Below are positions 37,059 to 49,715 of a stretch of DNA of 64,000 bases, piece by piece. The position numbers and the translations under genes are program-made. The stretch is from Asterella californica. Its lineage: Eukaryota; Streptophyta; Marchantiopsida; Marchantiales; Aytoniaceae. Under the pieces are notes generated by a model that did not search any database, was not told the DNA's origin, and saw only the letters and a program-made list of their open reading frames with translations. The stretch is taken from NCBI GenBank assembly GCA_036924285.1, contig JAYKYS010000014.1, positions 558,001-622,000 on the forward strand, given 5' to 3'. The stretch's first letter is position 1; each line of letters opens with the position of its first letter.

Positions 37059-40000
37059 ATGGCGGGACTAAGTTCTTTCTTGGGGCCGACCATTTCATGT
37101 CACCAGTTTATGGACAATTCTGCTCCTTATCAGGATCGTTCACGTTCTCAGAATTTTGTACTGGTAAATTCCTTTTCTCATGCTCATTTACTTATCTTTC
37201 TAAAGTTCGTGCAGGTGTGATTGATAAAAGCGAGTCATAATCAGTAAGTAGTAGACCGACTCAGTGTGTAGATTCCTAAGAGTGCACCTTACTCACCGAC
37301 CTTCTCATTCAACTTCCACTGATGAATAAATGCCCTCCCAGTATTTATTAAGCTGCATTGAGTAGGAGAAGTGATATAACTGTCACACAGCAGACGCTAT
37401 ACTGAATTTTCGCGCGTGACGTCTCGGTGTTGACAGGAAATGAATAGACGGCTCAGTGTTCAAGGTGCTTTACGTTTGAGAAGGAGGTCAAACTTTTGCA
37501 ACTCTTCAAAAACTTTAGACAAATCTCGAGGGAAAAGTATGGAAGGTTACAAAGTCACTTCAAGGCTTGAAGTATGCAGGGACAGTGTATCTTGTTTCAT
37601 AAATATTTCACAGGTTCAGGGACGACGTAGTTGGATTCAGCGGCTTCCAGATTCTTTCATGAGTGGTAAATTGTATAAAAGATACTCCCAAAATAATGTA
37701 AATTGGACTTTGGTTAGACGTGGCGGCCGATCAGTAGTAAAGGCACAGGTAGAACTAGCTGGAGGGATGGATGTCATTGGTAATTTAGGTCTGGACGCTC
37801 TTACTTTCCTGGCAGCAACAGTTCTGATCGTCCCTGCTTTCAAGGCCATCAAACAAAGTCCGGTACTCTCTTCTGACCTCGCACTACATAGACTACGGTA
37901 TAGACTTTTATCATGATAAGCGCTAATAACACGTAGCAGTTTATCGTTGCATCCAGGAGAACCTTATGAAAGGAACTCCGTGTGGTGGGGTAGGATGGGA
38001 TGGTATATGAGACTGATAGAAATATTGTGTCTCTGAGTTATAAAAGTAATTCTGAGCTTGTGTTGTCGTTCATTATCAACCAACCGTAAGGACGTTTCAG
38101 ATCTTGGGGTTTCTACTATCTGGAGTCATCCTCAACCAATTGGGTCTGATCCGAAATGTTACAGACGTCAAGGCTCTATCAGAGTTGGGAATCCTCTTCC
38201 TGGTAACAGTCTCCTCTATTTCCTTATCCAACTCCGGTTGTAAGTAGAAGGATTTATACGTAGTTACTCGAAATGTTCATTTGAATATCTAGATTTTCGG
38301 GTCTTTGTTAGAAGAATGTGGTTAGTATGAGTTACAGTAATAAAAAGGTAAATTCTCACACCAATTTAAAATTGGTCTGTTGTTACTGTTGTTAGCTGTT
38401 TGAGATGGGACTGGAACTTTCTCTCGCTCGCTTGAAAGCATTGGCCAAGTTTGCTTTCGGTATTGGTCTTGCCCAGGTTTGTCAACTCTTCCTTCCCGGA
38501 AAGTGTTGGATTTGGTTGCGAACATCAGTTTGCATGATAGATTCAATAGACATTTGATGTCTGGAAAGTATAATGGAGGATGGTGGCTGCGTGTAATATC
38601 TCTTCAGTCTTGTATGCGTATCGCTGATCATTAATGTTTCCTTGGTTCCACCGAGCGGGGTACTCAGTCGCTTCACAGAGCTTAGAAGTACCTTCTTTTA
38701 CAGGTTTTCTTTTCTACATTGGCTTTCACAGCATTTGAACTTCCGCCAAATGGAGCGATAGGCACTCAGCTTCTGGAATTTTTCTTTCATGCCCGACCTG
38801 CCCTGGTAAGTAGAGTATATTGGACTGTTGCATGGTTATGGTAAAATTATGTTCACGACATTATTACAGAGTGAGAACTTCAGTGAGACCTCCAGGTTAT
38901 TTTAGGTAGAGTTCCGGTCGTGGGGAGTAATTCCTCTGACTGATCACCATCTCCACTTATATAGAAGAAATGGCGTCTGGTTGCAATGCCTATTGGCGTG
39001 AGGAGAAGCGCAGCATCTCTGTTTGGCTTAGATAGTATTGATATTTCTAACTAACTGAACGTAGAATACGATCACTATGGCTTGCTTGACACAACATTGC
39101 TGTAATTTTCCTTCCAATCAATGCACTCGTTGATCAGCATAATACGCAAACCTGAAAACTTGCATCACTTGTGACCTGAAAAACTTGAGAGTTGATAACT
39201 ACGCAGGTAAACATTCGGAGTGTTGATGAAGCTGTTGTGATTGGAGCAGGGCTTTCATTGTCATCTTCAGCCTTTGTTCTGCAGGTTTGTAACTGATGCT
39301 CGATGAGTGTGTAGCTACTGTTATCATAGCTCCTAGATGGGTAATACAGGTCTCCTCCGTACGCATGTCTTGTTATAGTGCAGCTAACAAGATCTTGCTG
39401 GAGCTATGGGCGAGGTTGTTAACGTGAACATGAATTGATTGCAGCTTTTGGCGGAAAAGGGTGAGCTCCCAACGCGCTTTGGTTCAGCAACCCTCGGTAT
39501 CCTACTTCTCCAGGTTCGCTAGCTGACTGGCTTCAACAGGGTGGAAGCTTATTCGAAGTGCTACTTTTGTCTGGCCCTAATCTTAGATGAGCTTCTTCTC
39601 CACGTCGGTCTTGTCCATAGAGTCTGACAACCATTTCCTTCTCGATGAACTTGAAAGTGCAACATTGGTTCTGAATATTTTTCGCTTTCCATACTTTGCT
39701 TTCATATGTGTATACAAGTAAGTCTTATGCCTACAGATTTTCTCATCGTTCATGAGACGCATCGTCTCGCGGCTTCTACAAACACCAGAAGATGGAAAGA
39801 GAACATGTGTTAACAAGTTTGAGTTTTTCTCTTCCAGGACATCGCAGTGGTACCGCTGCTAGTCATTCTTCCAATTCTAGAAAGTGGGGTAAGTTCTCAT
39901 ATCTTGAACGCAGATTTGATCCTCATACTCAGAAGTTCACGCTGGGCTTTATTCTCACCAAGTATGAGATTGAGCAGTTCTGAGCTGAAGCTGCATGTCT

Positions 40001-43000
40001 TCCTCGCAGAATCTTGGGCAAGAAAGCTTGTGGCCAAAGCTTGCTGCGGAGAGCTTGAAAGCTCTTCTCGGCCTTGGTGTGCTCTCACTTGGCGGTCGGC
40101 TTTTCCTACGAAGGGTATTCGAGGTACTGTGTTTTACTTAAATGTCACCATGTCTCTGTTCTGAGTCCATGGTCCTCAGCCATATGTCACCGTTTGCAAG
40201 AACTGCTCGTTGAGGAGGAAAAGTACAGTCTCGTCTTAAGCATATCAGCTTGTTGCGACAGGTTGTTGCAGACTCCAGGAGTTCAGAGGCCTTTGTTGCC
40301 CTTTGCCTCCTTACTGTTACAGGGACATCCCTTCTTACTCAGAAGCTTGGCTTCAGCGATACGGTACGGCGTCATTCTGGATTACTCCGATGCTGGATGA
40401 AACAGTTAACCAGTTTACGTAGCTGCAGCTTGGATTAACATTGCTGGAGTTCTTTGTCTGGTTCCTGCTTTGTCTTGATTCGACGAGAAACTTCTAACTC
40501 ATAAACATGTTTCCAGTTAGGAGCGTTTCTTGCCGGAGCACTGCTTGCTGAGACGAACTACAGAACACAGGTGGAGGCTGACATAAGACCTTTCAGAGGC
40601 CTTCTGCTCGGTCTCTTTTTCGTGACAACTGGAACGTCTATCGACCTTCAGGTAAAATGAGCGGCGAGAAAAGTTTTGGAATTCCGTAAGTGTTTGGGGA
40701 CTTCCGTTAGGTCTTAACTCATCGTTTTTGCCCCAAATGTGTGCAGCTTCTGTTTAGGGAGTGGCCAAATGTTCTCGCTCTCTTGGGAGGTCTTATCGTG
40801 ATCAAGACGATTATCATCACAGCTATTGGGCCTCGAGTGGGACTAACTCTTGCGGAGAGTGTAAGAACAGGACTGTTACTCTCGCAAGGCGGAGAATTCG
40901 CCTTCGTTGTCTTTTCTCTTGCGAATCGGTAAGATTCCCAAGCAAGCTATAGCCACAGAGGTTCAGACTCGTGTCAAAGTTCAAGTTGAACAATTGCTCT
41001 TTTGCATACATGGACTTCTGATCTCTCAAAATTTTCAAGAACTTTCAAAGAGGAATCTCGCCTAACCCAGTCATGCGTTGTTCAGACTTGGAGTTTTACC
41101 ATTGGAGCTGAACCGCCTCCTCATCATTGTCGTGGTTCTATCAATGGCTCTGACTCCAGTTCTTAACGAGGTCGGTCGAGCAGCAGCTGAATACATCGAA
41201 TCAAAGTCTGAGCCCAAAGATGAAGGCGACGTAAGTGTACTGGCATGTGGGAACAACTAGGAGCGATAGTATGTGTACTATTTTTGTAGGTCAGAGTGTT
41301 AACTAGACCTAAGAAATACCGAGAGTGCCGGGCCGTTTGTTATACTGCACCCTTTGGAAATTTCAGCGCACATTCTTATTTGAACTGCATGGTTATGCGA
41401 TACAGATGACGGAAAGTGTTACCAACTTCCAGGCGACCGAACCAGTAGTAATACTCGGTTTCGGGCAGATGGGGCAGGTTGGTTTTCAATCATATCACTA
41501 TCTACTATCGCTTCAAGCTAACTATCAGCACCGATAGGACATTGAAGTGATGTTGTCAAGTTTGATGGGAGCTCTGTGCTGATTCACCTGTACCCGCCTG
41601 TTGCTTGGAAAATCACGGTTAGATAATTTCTTATGTCTGCCTGCTTACGACAGGTGCTCGCGAACTTCCTCTCCACGCCTCTGGCGTCAGGTCTTGGAGG
41701 AGATGCAGCTGGATGGCCGTATGTCGCCTTTGATCTGGATCCAGGTCGAGTGAAGGTAGCCTCTGATCCTCCTCCATTGGCACCTTTGGGCTCAGCCAAC
41801 CAATAATGTTCATCTTCATGTTTTTTCTTACTCGAGTGGGATAGATATTGAGTTAGAGAAGTTTCTGTTAGGACAGTGATTACTAGTAGGATCAAGCGAG
41901 TCTTGATGCAAGACCTGAGAATCAGTCGATCTGTTATATAGAGAAAGACCTGCTGCTTCTGTGCCTCGACCTTAGTAAAGAAATGTTGAAGCGTTTCTGA
42001 GTGGAGTAATGTATTGAATACTCGTGTTTAGGATAGTCTTGTATCTGTCTATGCAATTCGCATGGGCTGAACTTCCGTCTTATGCTGTGTAATTTACCCG
42101 CAGGCTGCACGCAAGCTAGGCTTTCCAGTCCTGTATGGAGATGGATCTAGGCCAATAGTTTTACAAACTGCTGGTATTTCCACACCTAGAGGAGTAATGG
42201 TGATGTATACAGGCCGCCAGAAATCAGTGCAAGCTGTGGAAAGGATAAGGGCTGCATACCCTGGAGTAAGTGGCTGAGTGAATTGAAGTGCCTCTTTATA
42301 GAACGAAGGATATTATTCTTTTCCCAAAAGTATCCGAGTTATCTCATGGCCTGAGGTTAACAGATCCTATCTTGCTTCTCATTGCAGGTTGCTATCTATG
42401 CAAGAGCTCAGGACCTCGAGCATTTGCTGGAACTAAAGACAGCTGGAGCAACAGATGCCATCCTGGAGAATACCGAGGTACGAAGTCTGGTGTCCCCCAG
42501 TACGGTATTATTGGGAGACACCAGAACGGACCAGCAAATTCCCATCTCCGTTCTTGAAATGCCCCATTTGACTGACTGAGTAAATAAGGCATTGCAAACA
42601 TGGACTGATGATTTGCTTCTGCTCTGCTATGGTTCTCAGATCTCCCGTTTGCTGCTTATAACTCCACACTACAAAGCCAACATACATACACTAACAGTTC
42701 ATAGATACCAGATTGTGTGTTCTACCCCATGCCGACCGGCTAAGTATTGCCATCCGATTATGTCATAAACCATAGGCGTCCTTAAGTTCTAGCGTCAAAT
42801 AGGCACACAGGCTTTTTCTCATCGCGTGTATGTTATCTAATTATCGGTTTAGAACGGGTTTATTGCAGACGTATACTGAGTCTGGAGGTTATTCCTACCT
42901 GTAGGGATCACCCGGGCCCCAGGGTTTTCAGGCATAGCGCTGATGGCTCAGGATTGACCTGTGGTCTTTCTGGCACATTATACACCTCGTGCCAGAAGGA

Positions 43001-44676
43001 ACTCCTGTACTGATTGAGTATCTAAAGCTGCGTGTACATGGTCGCTTTGCGACCAGTTTTCGCATGTGTGACTGGGCACCGTCGACGGCAGAGGCAGCCG
43101 CCGTTGCAGTTTTCAGAGCCACTTTTGGTGTGGGCGCAATCTTTTGCCGCACCCCCAACGCCTGAACAGCCGCACTATGCCGGTCGACCGGTATAATCAC
43201 TTGGCAATAGCAGGTAACATGAAGCTCGATCGACAGAGGATTTGGCATCGTACTTTGATTTAGATTCGGTCAACTACCGGTGCTCTCACGGGCCGTAGAA
43301 CTAACTGTTAATATTTCTAAACGACGATAAGCATAAAGTCTTAAAGCCGACGGAGCCGCAGATGCGAAACCTCGCGATGTGAATGCAGCTTAAAGCAGAA
43401 CTAACAGGCAGAGGTCATGTCTGAAACTGTCCATTGCACTGCTCCTGCTTTCATGCTCTTGCTTAAGTGACATATACTGATAGCTGGGTTATTCACGGGT
43501 TGTTACATCTGTCTTTGAGTGTGGTTCTTGCTCCTTAGCTGAGCTGTGATTCTCCCGGACGAATCATATACTGATAGCTGGTTTTGCACGTCCTTCATCT
43601 TGTGCAGACAAGTTTGCAGCTTGGATCCATTCTCCTCAGAGGCTTAGGTGTCAGGTCAGACGATGTTTCTTTCTTGAGGCGTTTGATGCGAGAGTCGATG
43701 GAGCTCCGAGCAAGAGAGACCCTCGAGAAGAAAAGCAACGATGAGAATGACTATGTTGTACAATTTCAGGTAAGTGGTGGGAAGGAAAGAGTGGGGAATA
43801 GAATCAAGAGCGGATAAGTCGTCTTCTTCATAATCACGACTTTACTGGAGTGGACTAGGAATCATGTTTCGTTCTCGTCTTCTGGCAAGATGAAGGACAA
43901 GCAACTTCAGGTCTCACTCAGAGTGTAAATATACATCAAAGAGTTGCAGGGTCTTGCCGTTCTGATGAATGTTTCGAGCTCGGTTACTGTATTCGATTCG
44001 GCAAACCTCAGCCAGAGTAACAACGCTGATCGTTTTGCAGGCTAAGGTAAGGGAGACATGGAATTCGAGGTCCACTTCAAATTCAGTACAAGCAGGAGGC
44101 GATGAAGGTTTTGAGAAGTACGGAACGACCTGGCAAGGTGGACTGAATGTGCAATCCCCGTCCATGCGGAGGGACAAGGCCAGAGCCAGCAGTCCGTCGA
44201 TCGATGATGAGATGCCAATCCTCCTATCGACTGTCAACGCCCAAAGTTCCTCCAACAAAGGCTCCATCACCCTGGAAAAAGGAGAATCTCTGTCGACGTC
44301 GAGTGTGACTATTGCTTCTCCAAATGGTCTGATACTAGACAGAGAACCTCAAGGGAGCAACGGCACAGAGCCTCCTTCCTCTGACGCTTTGGAGTCTGAA
44401 GGCCTCACCGTTACCGTGGGTGAAACATCGGACGGTTTCAGCGCCAACAGTCTTCCTCAAGGATCTAGCAGCAAACCCCCTCAACCAAGTCTGGTGGTTG
44501 CGAGACTGAAATGGCGGAGAATGAGCATCGGCGAAAATGGTAAACTAGAAGAAGGTCAAGACGAACGTGGAGTGACTATCTGTGCTCTCCCGGACGATGG
44601 TGGATTCAAAGAGGAGCTAGAAGAGGGCGAGAAAATCGATTCAATAGATGAGACCATCCCAGCTGCAAGGGATTAG
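37059..44676 (+). CDS. KEA3: K+ efflux antiporter KEA3, chloroplast thylakoid type
   Basis: A CPA2-family K+/H+ antiporter; in plants KEA3 sits in thylakoids and tunes the proton motive force. Exons: 37059-37163, 37437-37862, 38101-38202, 38396-38476, 38704-38805, 39207-39284, 39445-39513, 39838-39888, 40010-40123, 40262-40363, 40517-40651, 40747-40928, 41086-41230, 41406-41477, 41654-41755, 42104-42265, 42388-42477, 43608-43769, 44041-44676; total 971 codons plus TAG, all phases fitting. The first exon ([16 protein letters not shown]) and following Ser/Arg-rich part suit a transit peptide. The exchanger domain starts near residue 152 and includes [20 protein letters not shown], the QD pair (Q321, D322) in LLLQDIAVVP, and [17 protein letters not shown] nucleotide-binding RCK/TrkA-N domain follows ([11 protein letters not shown]). 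The last 211 residues are polar, Ser/Glu-rich and unusually long. An in-frame Met 13 codons upstream (37020) is an alternative start. Confidence 0.96.
42478..43607 (+). other. Longest KEA3 intron
   Basis: 1130 bp against about 70-350 bp for most other KEA3 introns. It carries the direct repeat CATATACTGATAGCTGG at about 43470 and 43566, close to the acceptor. A minus-strand frame (42928-43248) has no recognisable features. It may hold a small insertion, but I could not find its ends. Confidence 0.6.
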
Positions 44677-45154
44677 ACTCGGTAGAAACCTGTCAAAAGA
44701 AGAAATCTTAGTCATGTAAACTACAGGCAACAAGTAGGACTGATTGACATTCTGGACTTCTTTCCAGTCCTGAGTGTCCGGAGGAGGATAAACCTCCCCC
44801 GTCCTGTCCACATGGACAGTGTATGATATATAGTAATTCACATCAATCCAGACTCAGCTGCGTCAGTGACGTCTGTGCACTAAATTGTTGTACATTCTTC
44901 TGACTCGTCTTTTCTTTTCATTCACTCGTCACTTCCGACTACTTTTACTGATTGTTGTTCAACTTTTGGACACTAGACTCTTTCTTTGTGGTTTTCGTGA
45001 TACATAGTTTATTCGCTTTTAAGTCTCCTATTTTGAGGCTCGTTACTGACTTCAGTCTCCAATCCGACTTCAGTCCCCATTCCCGGAGCCGACAGAGGCC
45101 TGAAAGAGGCAAAATTACATATTATATATGCAACTAAACTAAACTGCAAATATG

Positions 45155-45300
45155 TGAAGCACCCATGCATATATATATATATATTCATTTCCAGGAGGAG
45201 ACAAATGTGTAGGGGTTTTATATTATATATTATAATTTAATTTTGTCAGTAAGTATGCAGAAGTTTAATTTATATTTGATTATTTTAGCGTAAAAAATTC
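45155..45300 (+). repeat. Multi-hairpin repeat family, copy D
   Basis: GAAGCACCCATGCATATATA leads into a TATATTCATTTCC and GGAGGAGACAAATGTG stem. It is followed by an AT tract and GTCAGTAAGTATGCAGAAG. The start matches the copy at 9400. Confidence 0.55.
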
Positions 45301-46307
45301 AAAATAAATTTACAATACATTGATGTATAAGTGTTTTCAAGTTTTCGGACTGTTATTGTAACAATGCGCTTGTCTATTCATGATTTCTGGTTTATATAGT
45401 GGTTTGTTCGTTAACTTCGTTTTTCGGCTTTTAGTTAATTTTTTCGTTGTTTCGTATATATTGATTGTTCTTTAATTTAATATATAATTTTATTTTAACT
45501 TTTATAGATTTCCTGATAACAACCAACTAGCAAAAATTCTCAGACTTTATCCAGCATGTATGTTTTATGCTGGAAAAATTAAACAAACCAGCGTTGAGTG
45601 CTAAAATGAAATCCTAGAGAGCAATTGGCCTGGCCAGGTAGTGGGGTGTTAGATCAGACTCTTTTTTCAAGGTTAAATTACTTTCACTTTTGATGTATTG
45701 TTAATAGTTATCTTTATTCATATTATAAATATAAATGCTAACTGTTACATGGGTATCAAAATTTCAATTTTGATGTATTATTAATGATGATTTTTTTCAT
45801 ATTAATCATATATTGAAAATATAAATGTCAACTGTTACATGCATATCAGAATTTCTCCAAATAAAACTTATACATCTCCAAGCGCACTCCAGGAGACGTA
45901 AGGGTTGTGCGTGTTTAATAAGATATTTTATTTATTCATATTTTTTATTTTTTATTTAAAAATATTTATTTCAAAATTAAAAAATAAATTAGACCATCTT
46001 ATATATTCATTTTCATCCGAAAATATAAAAGAATAAACATATCTACAATATGTACTATATAGTACACACTGGAAACGTCCTTTTGAGATCCAGTTTTCGG
46101 GTTTTGGGTGGAATCTAATTTCTATTATTCATTTAAAAAGTATAATACAATGTTTAGCGAGACAATAAACATTGTAGATATACTACATCAGCGTCAATTA
46201 GATAAGAAAACACTGCTATAATGTATTTCAGACCACACATAGAGGGCTGCGATTCCTTAATATGCCCCGATAAAGCCTTAGAGATGTTTCGCTGGTAGGT
46301 TCTATTA

Positions 46308-46525
46308 AGGTTAAATATTCACCTTAATAGAAGGAAGAGGAAGAGAGTAGCAAGCTTAATCTATTACCTAACCTTTTCGACGGGAAGGGTTATGTAATAA
46401 AAAGTAATAATATCATTTACCATGAAAGTAATCATTTTAGTTAGTAACCGGTCGGACTTATATCGCTGGAGGCGCGTTAGTTTGGACTTCACCTATGGGT
46501 TCTCTGAAATCTTTTTGCAGTTCTC
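46308..46525 (+). repeat. Multi-hairpin repeat family, copy E
   Basis: Contains TTAAATATTCACCTTAATAG, AATCTATTACCTAACC, TTTTCGACGGGAAGGGTTA, TAGTAACCGGTCGGACTTAT, ATCGCTGGAGGCGCGTTAGT and TTCACCTATGGGTT. The order equals that of the 55065-55330 copy. Confidence 0.6.
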
Positions 46526-46654
46526 TGTGTGACTAATACTTAACAATTATATTTTTTATATTCAATAGAAATTTATATGCTAAATCATTATACTTTTTCC
46601 GATAACACATACTGAGCAAAAGTTGCGCGCAGGTGTTTAACCATGCTTATTCAC

Positions 46655-46800
46655 CAGTGCAGCAAGCGTAATTAATTTAATTTAATTATATTATATTTTG
46701 GTCAGTAAGCGATCGCATTTCTTATGTTGGAGGTGCATTGGTGTGCGCTTCACTTATGGGTCCAGACACTTCTTAAATTCACCATGTCTCAAGCGAAAGG
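46655..46800 (+). repeat. Multi-hairpin repeat family, partial copy F
   Basis: Only the second half is clear: TTTGGTCAGTAAGCGATCGC, ATTTCTTATGTTGGAGGTGC, and CGCTTCACTTATGGGTCC. It lies about 120 bp after copy E and may be a tandem partner. Confidence 0.5.
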
Positions 46801-48592
46801 AATCTAAATTGATTTTGCATGACATTCACACGATAATGAGTCTATTTTGAAGTCTTAAGATCTTTTACATATCGATAATATGAGAATAGTATGGATGGAT
46901 AGTTAATGTGTAGTCGAGTTTAAGTAGCATACGTGTAAAGTTTAGAACATGAGTTACAGAATCGTGGGGGTCATTTAAACTTATTCGTATAAAAGAGTAA
47001 TTCAAAAATATTTCTTAAGATTTCTTAAGATTTTCATATCTTAAAGATCATAAAGTGATATATAAATAAAATGGTATTTTCTACTCCGAAATAAAACAAA
47101 AGAAAAGAATCACCTTTTTATTTAAATGAGTTTATAAAATTTATAAAATTAATCAAAACTAAAATTTTTATTCAAAACATCTGACATCTGTTATCCCTTT
47201 AGTATATAATACTTTGAGTATAATTGAATATACTTTGAGCATATAATACTCTTCCCATGTACTTTACAACTCCTCTCGAAATATAGTGGAACATTCAGTG
47301 TGTTGCATATACGTATCATCTCATCTATAACATACTTCATTGAACAATTTCATTATTTCACAGTCTACAACATTTATCTAACAAAATATCTTTAATCATA
47401 AATACTGAAGATGAGAAACTGACATCAAGAAAAATTCGAAATCTTTTACATCTTTTGCAAGATCTTTTTTATCATGGTTGATGTGAGCTCAAATGCAATT
47501 TTCTCTCAATTATATATCTTTTATATCGATGACATTTAATTTAGTTAATTATAACAATTTCTTTTTATCGTTGCAGAAATCAATAATTGTAGGTGGAAAA
47601 TTTAACAGCTTAACTGTTTTGTCATAGTTAAAATCATGCAAAAAGTAACTCTTAGTTTATCTATTAATTTTCAAAAGTACTGTATATCTATCAAAGAATT
47701 TAACAATGTCATATCCTTCTGATTCCAGAGATAAGATTACATCAATATATATGTATAATGTTAAATGACACATATTATACATAGAATAATATGTATAATA
47801 TGTGTGATTTATATTCATATAAATGAAACATAGATCTATGAAAAAATCAACAAGCTCAGAAAGATAAGAGTTAATAATAAAACAGTTTATGTGTTTATAA
47901 AATATAATCAATTGACCTATAGCTCATATCATCCCCCACGGACTTGTACAGCGAGAAAAAGTGGAGACAGTCCGTAACGTTATAACCTCTGCAGTCATTC
48001 GGCAACGTCAATTTAGCGCTAACTGAGTATTGAATGAGGCGTGATTGTCGATAATTTTAAAACCGCCTAATCGAGTACTAAGTATTCTGTCTCATTTAAA
48101 TCTTGAATCATTAAGTAAAAGTGTAAGTGACTATCAAGTGTCAGCTTTCGTACAGTAAGAGTCAAAGATCTATATTTAAATATTTAAATTTAAGATACTA
48201 CATTTACATTACTATATTTAAAAGACTAAATTAAAACACATATGACCTGAAAAAAACACGTGGACTTCTGAAACAAGAAAAATCCATACTCGATGTGAAT
48301 TATGGATTATCTATCCCACTATAAATCAACTCTAATTTACGAATAACGATAAACTCTGAGACATTAATTTACAACTAACTCTTCTTACGAGAAAGATTAG
48401 ACCTAAATTATACCTCATGTACACTACCTAAGTGTACATGGGTGAATAATATACAGTCTCATCCTATGTGAATGTGACAAGAAGTTCACTATCTAAATTA
48501 CTAGCAAACGATCAACTCTGTCTAAAGGTATGTATCCATGGCTTTAATAAAATCACATACTGTTATCATTACCTTTAAACCCCCCCTCCCCA

Positions 48593-48600
48593 TATAAAAA
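48593..48600 (+). promoter_or_regulatory. Probable TATA box of the 49.28-kb gene
   Basis: TATAAAAA follows a C-rich run and precedes GGGCCTGAGG, at a sharp change from AT-rich to GC-rich sequence. A CT-rich leader, a good donor (AGA|GTAAGG at 48896) and a strong pyrimidine-tract acceptor (CTCTTCTTTGCAG ending 49269) follow, so the transcript likely has one leader intron. Confidence 0.5.
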
Positions 48601-48722
48601 GGGCCTGAGGAGGGGCCAGGGGCTGGCCATTTGACGGTCAGCCTGTGGGGCAGATACTGGACGGAGGGCGCGGGGGCTGCCCCGACGGCTCAGTCCTGCC
48701 ACACAGCAGGCTGCTGTGTGCT

Positions 48723-48798
48723 GAGCAGTCTGCGCGCGCAGACTGCTCAATGTGATCTCCTTGCTGTGTGCCGAGCAGTCTGCGCGCGCAGACTGCTC
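48723..48798. repeat. Two copies of a perfect 26-bp GC-rich palindrome
   Basis: Each copy (48723-48748 and 48773-48798) is GAGCAGTCTGCGC directly followed by its reverse complement GCGCAGACTGCTC. They are exactly 50 bp apart, and flanking sequence is repeated too (TGCTGTGTGC before, AATGTGA after). They lie in the putative leader exon of the small gene at 49.28 kb. Confidence 0.92.
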
Positions 48799-49280
48799 CA
48801 ATGTGACTTTTTTGAAAACTCGCCGACTCTTCCTCTATCGCCGACTCCGTTTCTTCTTTTCGCCGCCTCGCCGCCGTGTTCGATTAGTCTCTAGAGTAAG
48901 GACTTCCGGAATTCTGTGCTTGTAAAATCATCGAAGGTGCGCTTGTTTCTTCATTATCTGTCACTACTGAGTCGTTTCTTCATGGCCGCGCGCAGTCTTA
49001 CATTCTGAATCCCGCATTGTGACTATGGAGTTGAGTTCGATGGCATGAGTAACTTCACTATCGCACTTTCAGGAATGAGTGTTAGGGGTACCTTTTACGT
49101 ATGACTGTGAGACTGGTTTCATCGCTGTGAGACTGGGTTCATCGCTGTGAGACTTTCATGACAGCTTGGCTTTTGGCAGATTCTGTAGACATTGTGTACG
49201 ATTTTACTTTGTTTTTTTTCTTCTCCGTAGGTTCTTGGTCTTCTGATCGAAAATTTCTCTTCTTTGCAGTCTTTTGCATA

Positions 49281-49667
49281 ATGCCTCACAGCGAGAAGGA
49301 TAGCCGTGTGAGGTGGGACAATGTCGGGGAATACTGGAATATCAAGGGAGGGGCTCTTTGTGACCGTGAATATCGTGTTTGTGATGATGAACTGCGGGAA
49401 TGGTTTCCCTTGTTTGCCAAAGCAGCGAAGGAGGTGTCTGATATCAAAGAAGCTCGGGTAGTCTTTGATAGTGACCATGAACTGCTTGGGTGTCTCGCTG
49501 CTGCGTTTTCTGAGAAAATTGCCAAGAAGCAACGCTATCAAGTTTACAGAGAGTTGGCTATGATCTTGGGGTATAGAGATCGCAAAGAACTGCCATCTTG
49601 CCTTGAGGAAGCTGTGAAGGCTGAGCTAAGTGAGGAATCAGAGATTTTTATTGGCTTCTTGCCTTAG
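49281..49667 (+). CDS. Unknown 128-aa protein
   Basis: A compact open frame in a GC-richer island inside AT-rich DNA. The ATG at 49281 is 12 bases after a strong acceptor; an upstream in-frame Met (49158) would add a stretch read through the putative intron (Phe/Ser-rich) and is less likely. The product is mixed alpha/beta in character, acidic at its C-terminus, with motifs RVRWDNVGEYWNIKGGALC, DELREWFPLFAKAAKEV, VVFDSDHELLGCLAAAF and QVYRELAMILGYRDRKELP. No signal peptide, membrane segment or catalytic motif is visible. I do not recognise the family. It is convergent with the transposase gene at 50658 and could be an accessory gene of the same element or a host gene. Confidence 0.6.
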   Translation: MPHSEKDSRVRWDNVGEYWNIKGGALCDREYRVCDDELREWFPLFAKAAKEVSDIKEARVVFDSDHELLGCLAAAFSEKIAKKQRYQVYRELAMILGYRDRKELPSCLEEAVKAELSEESEIFIGFLP

Positions 49668-49715
49668 GACTGAAATATTCCGTCCTTTATACTGAGAAGT
49701 ATAGCTCCTCTGCAG

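Larger units (their letters stand above)
44677..48590. other. AT-rich gene desert with hairpin-family repeats
   Basis: After the KEA3 3' UTR (to about 45.1 kb) the sequence is strongly AT-rich and lacks any protein-like frame. It holds at least three members of the multi-hairpin repeat family. Simple TA and AAT tracts are common. Confidence 0.7.

Noticed and set aside
36595..37093. Serine-rich minus-strand frames upstream of KEA3
   Set aside because: They read the GA-rich KEA3 leader backwards; no conserved features.
42928..43248. 106-codon minus-strand frame in a KEA3 intron
   Set aside because: No domain or repeat structure recognised and no splice partners; treated as chance.
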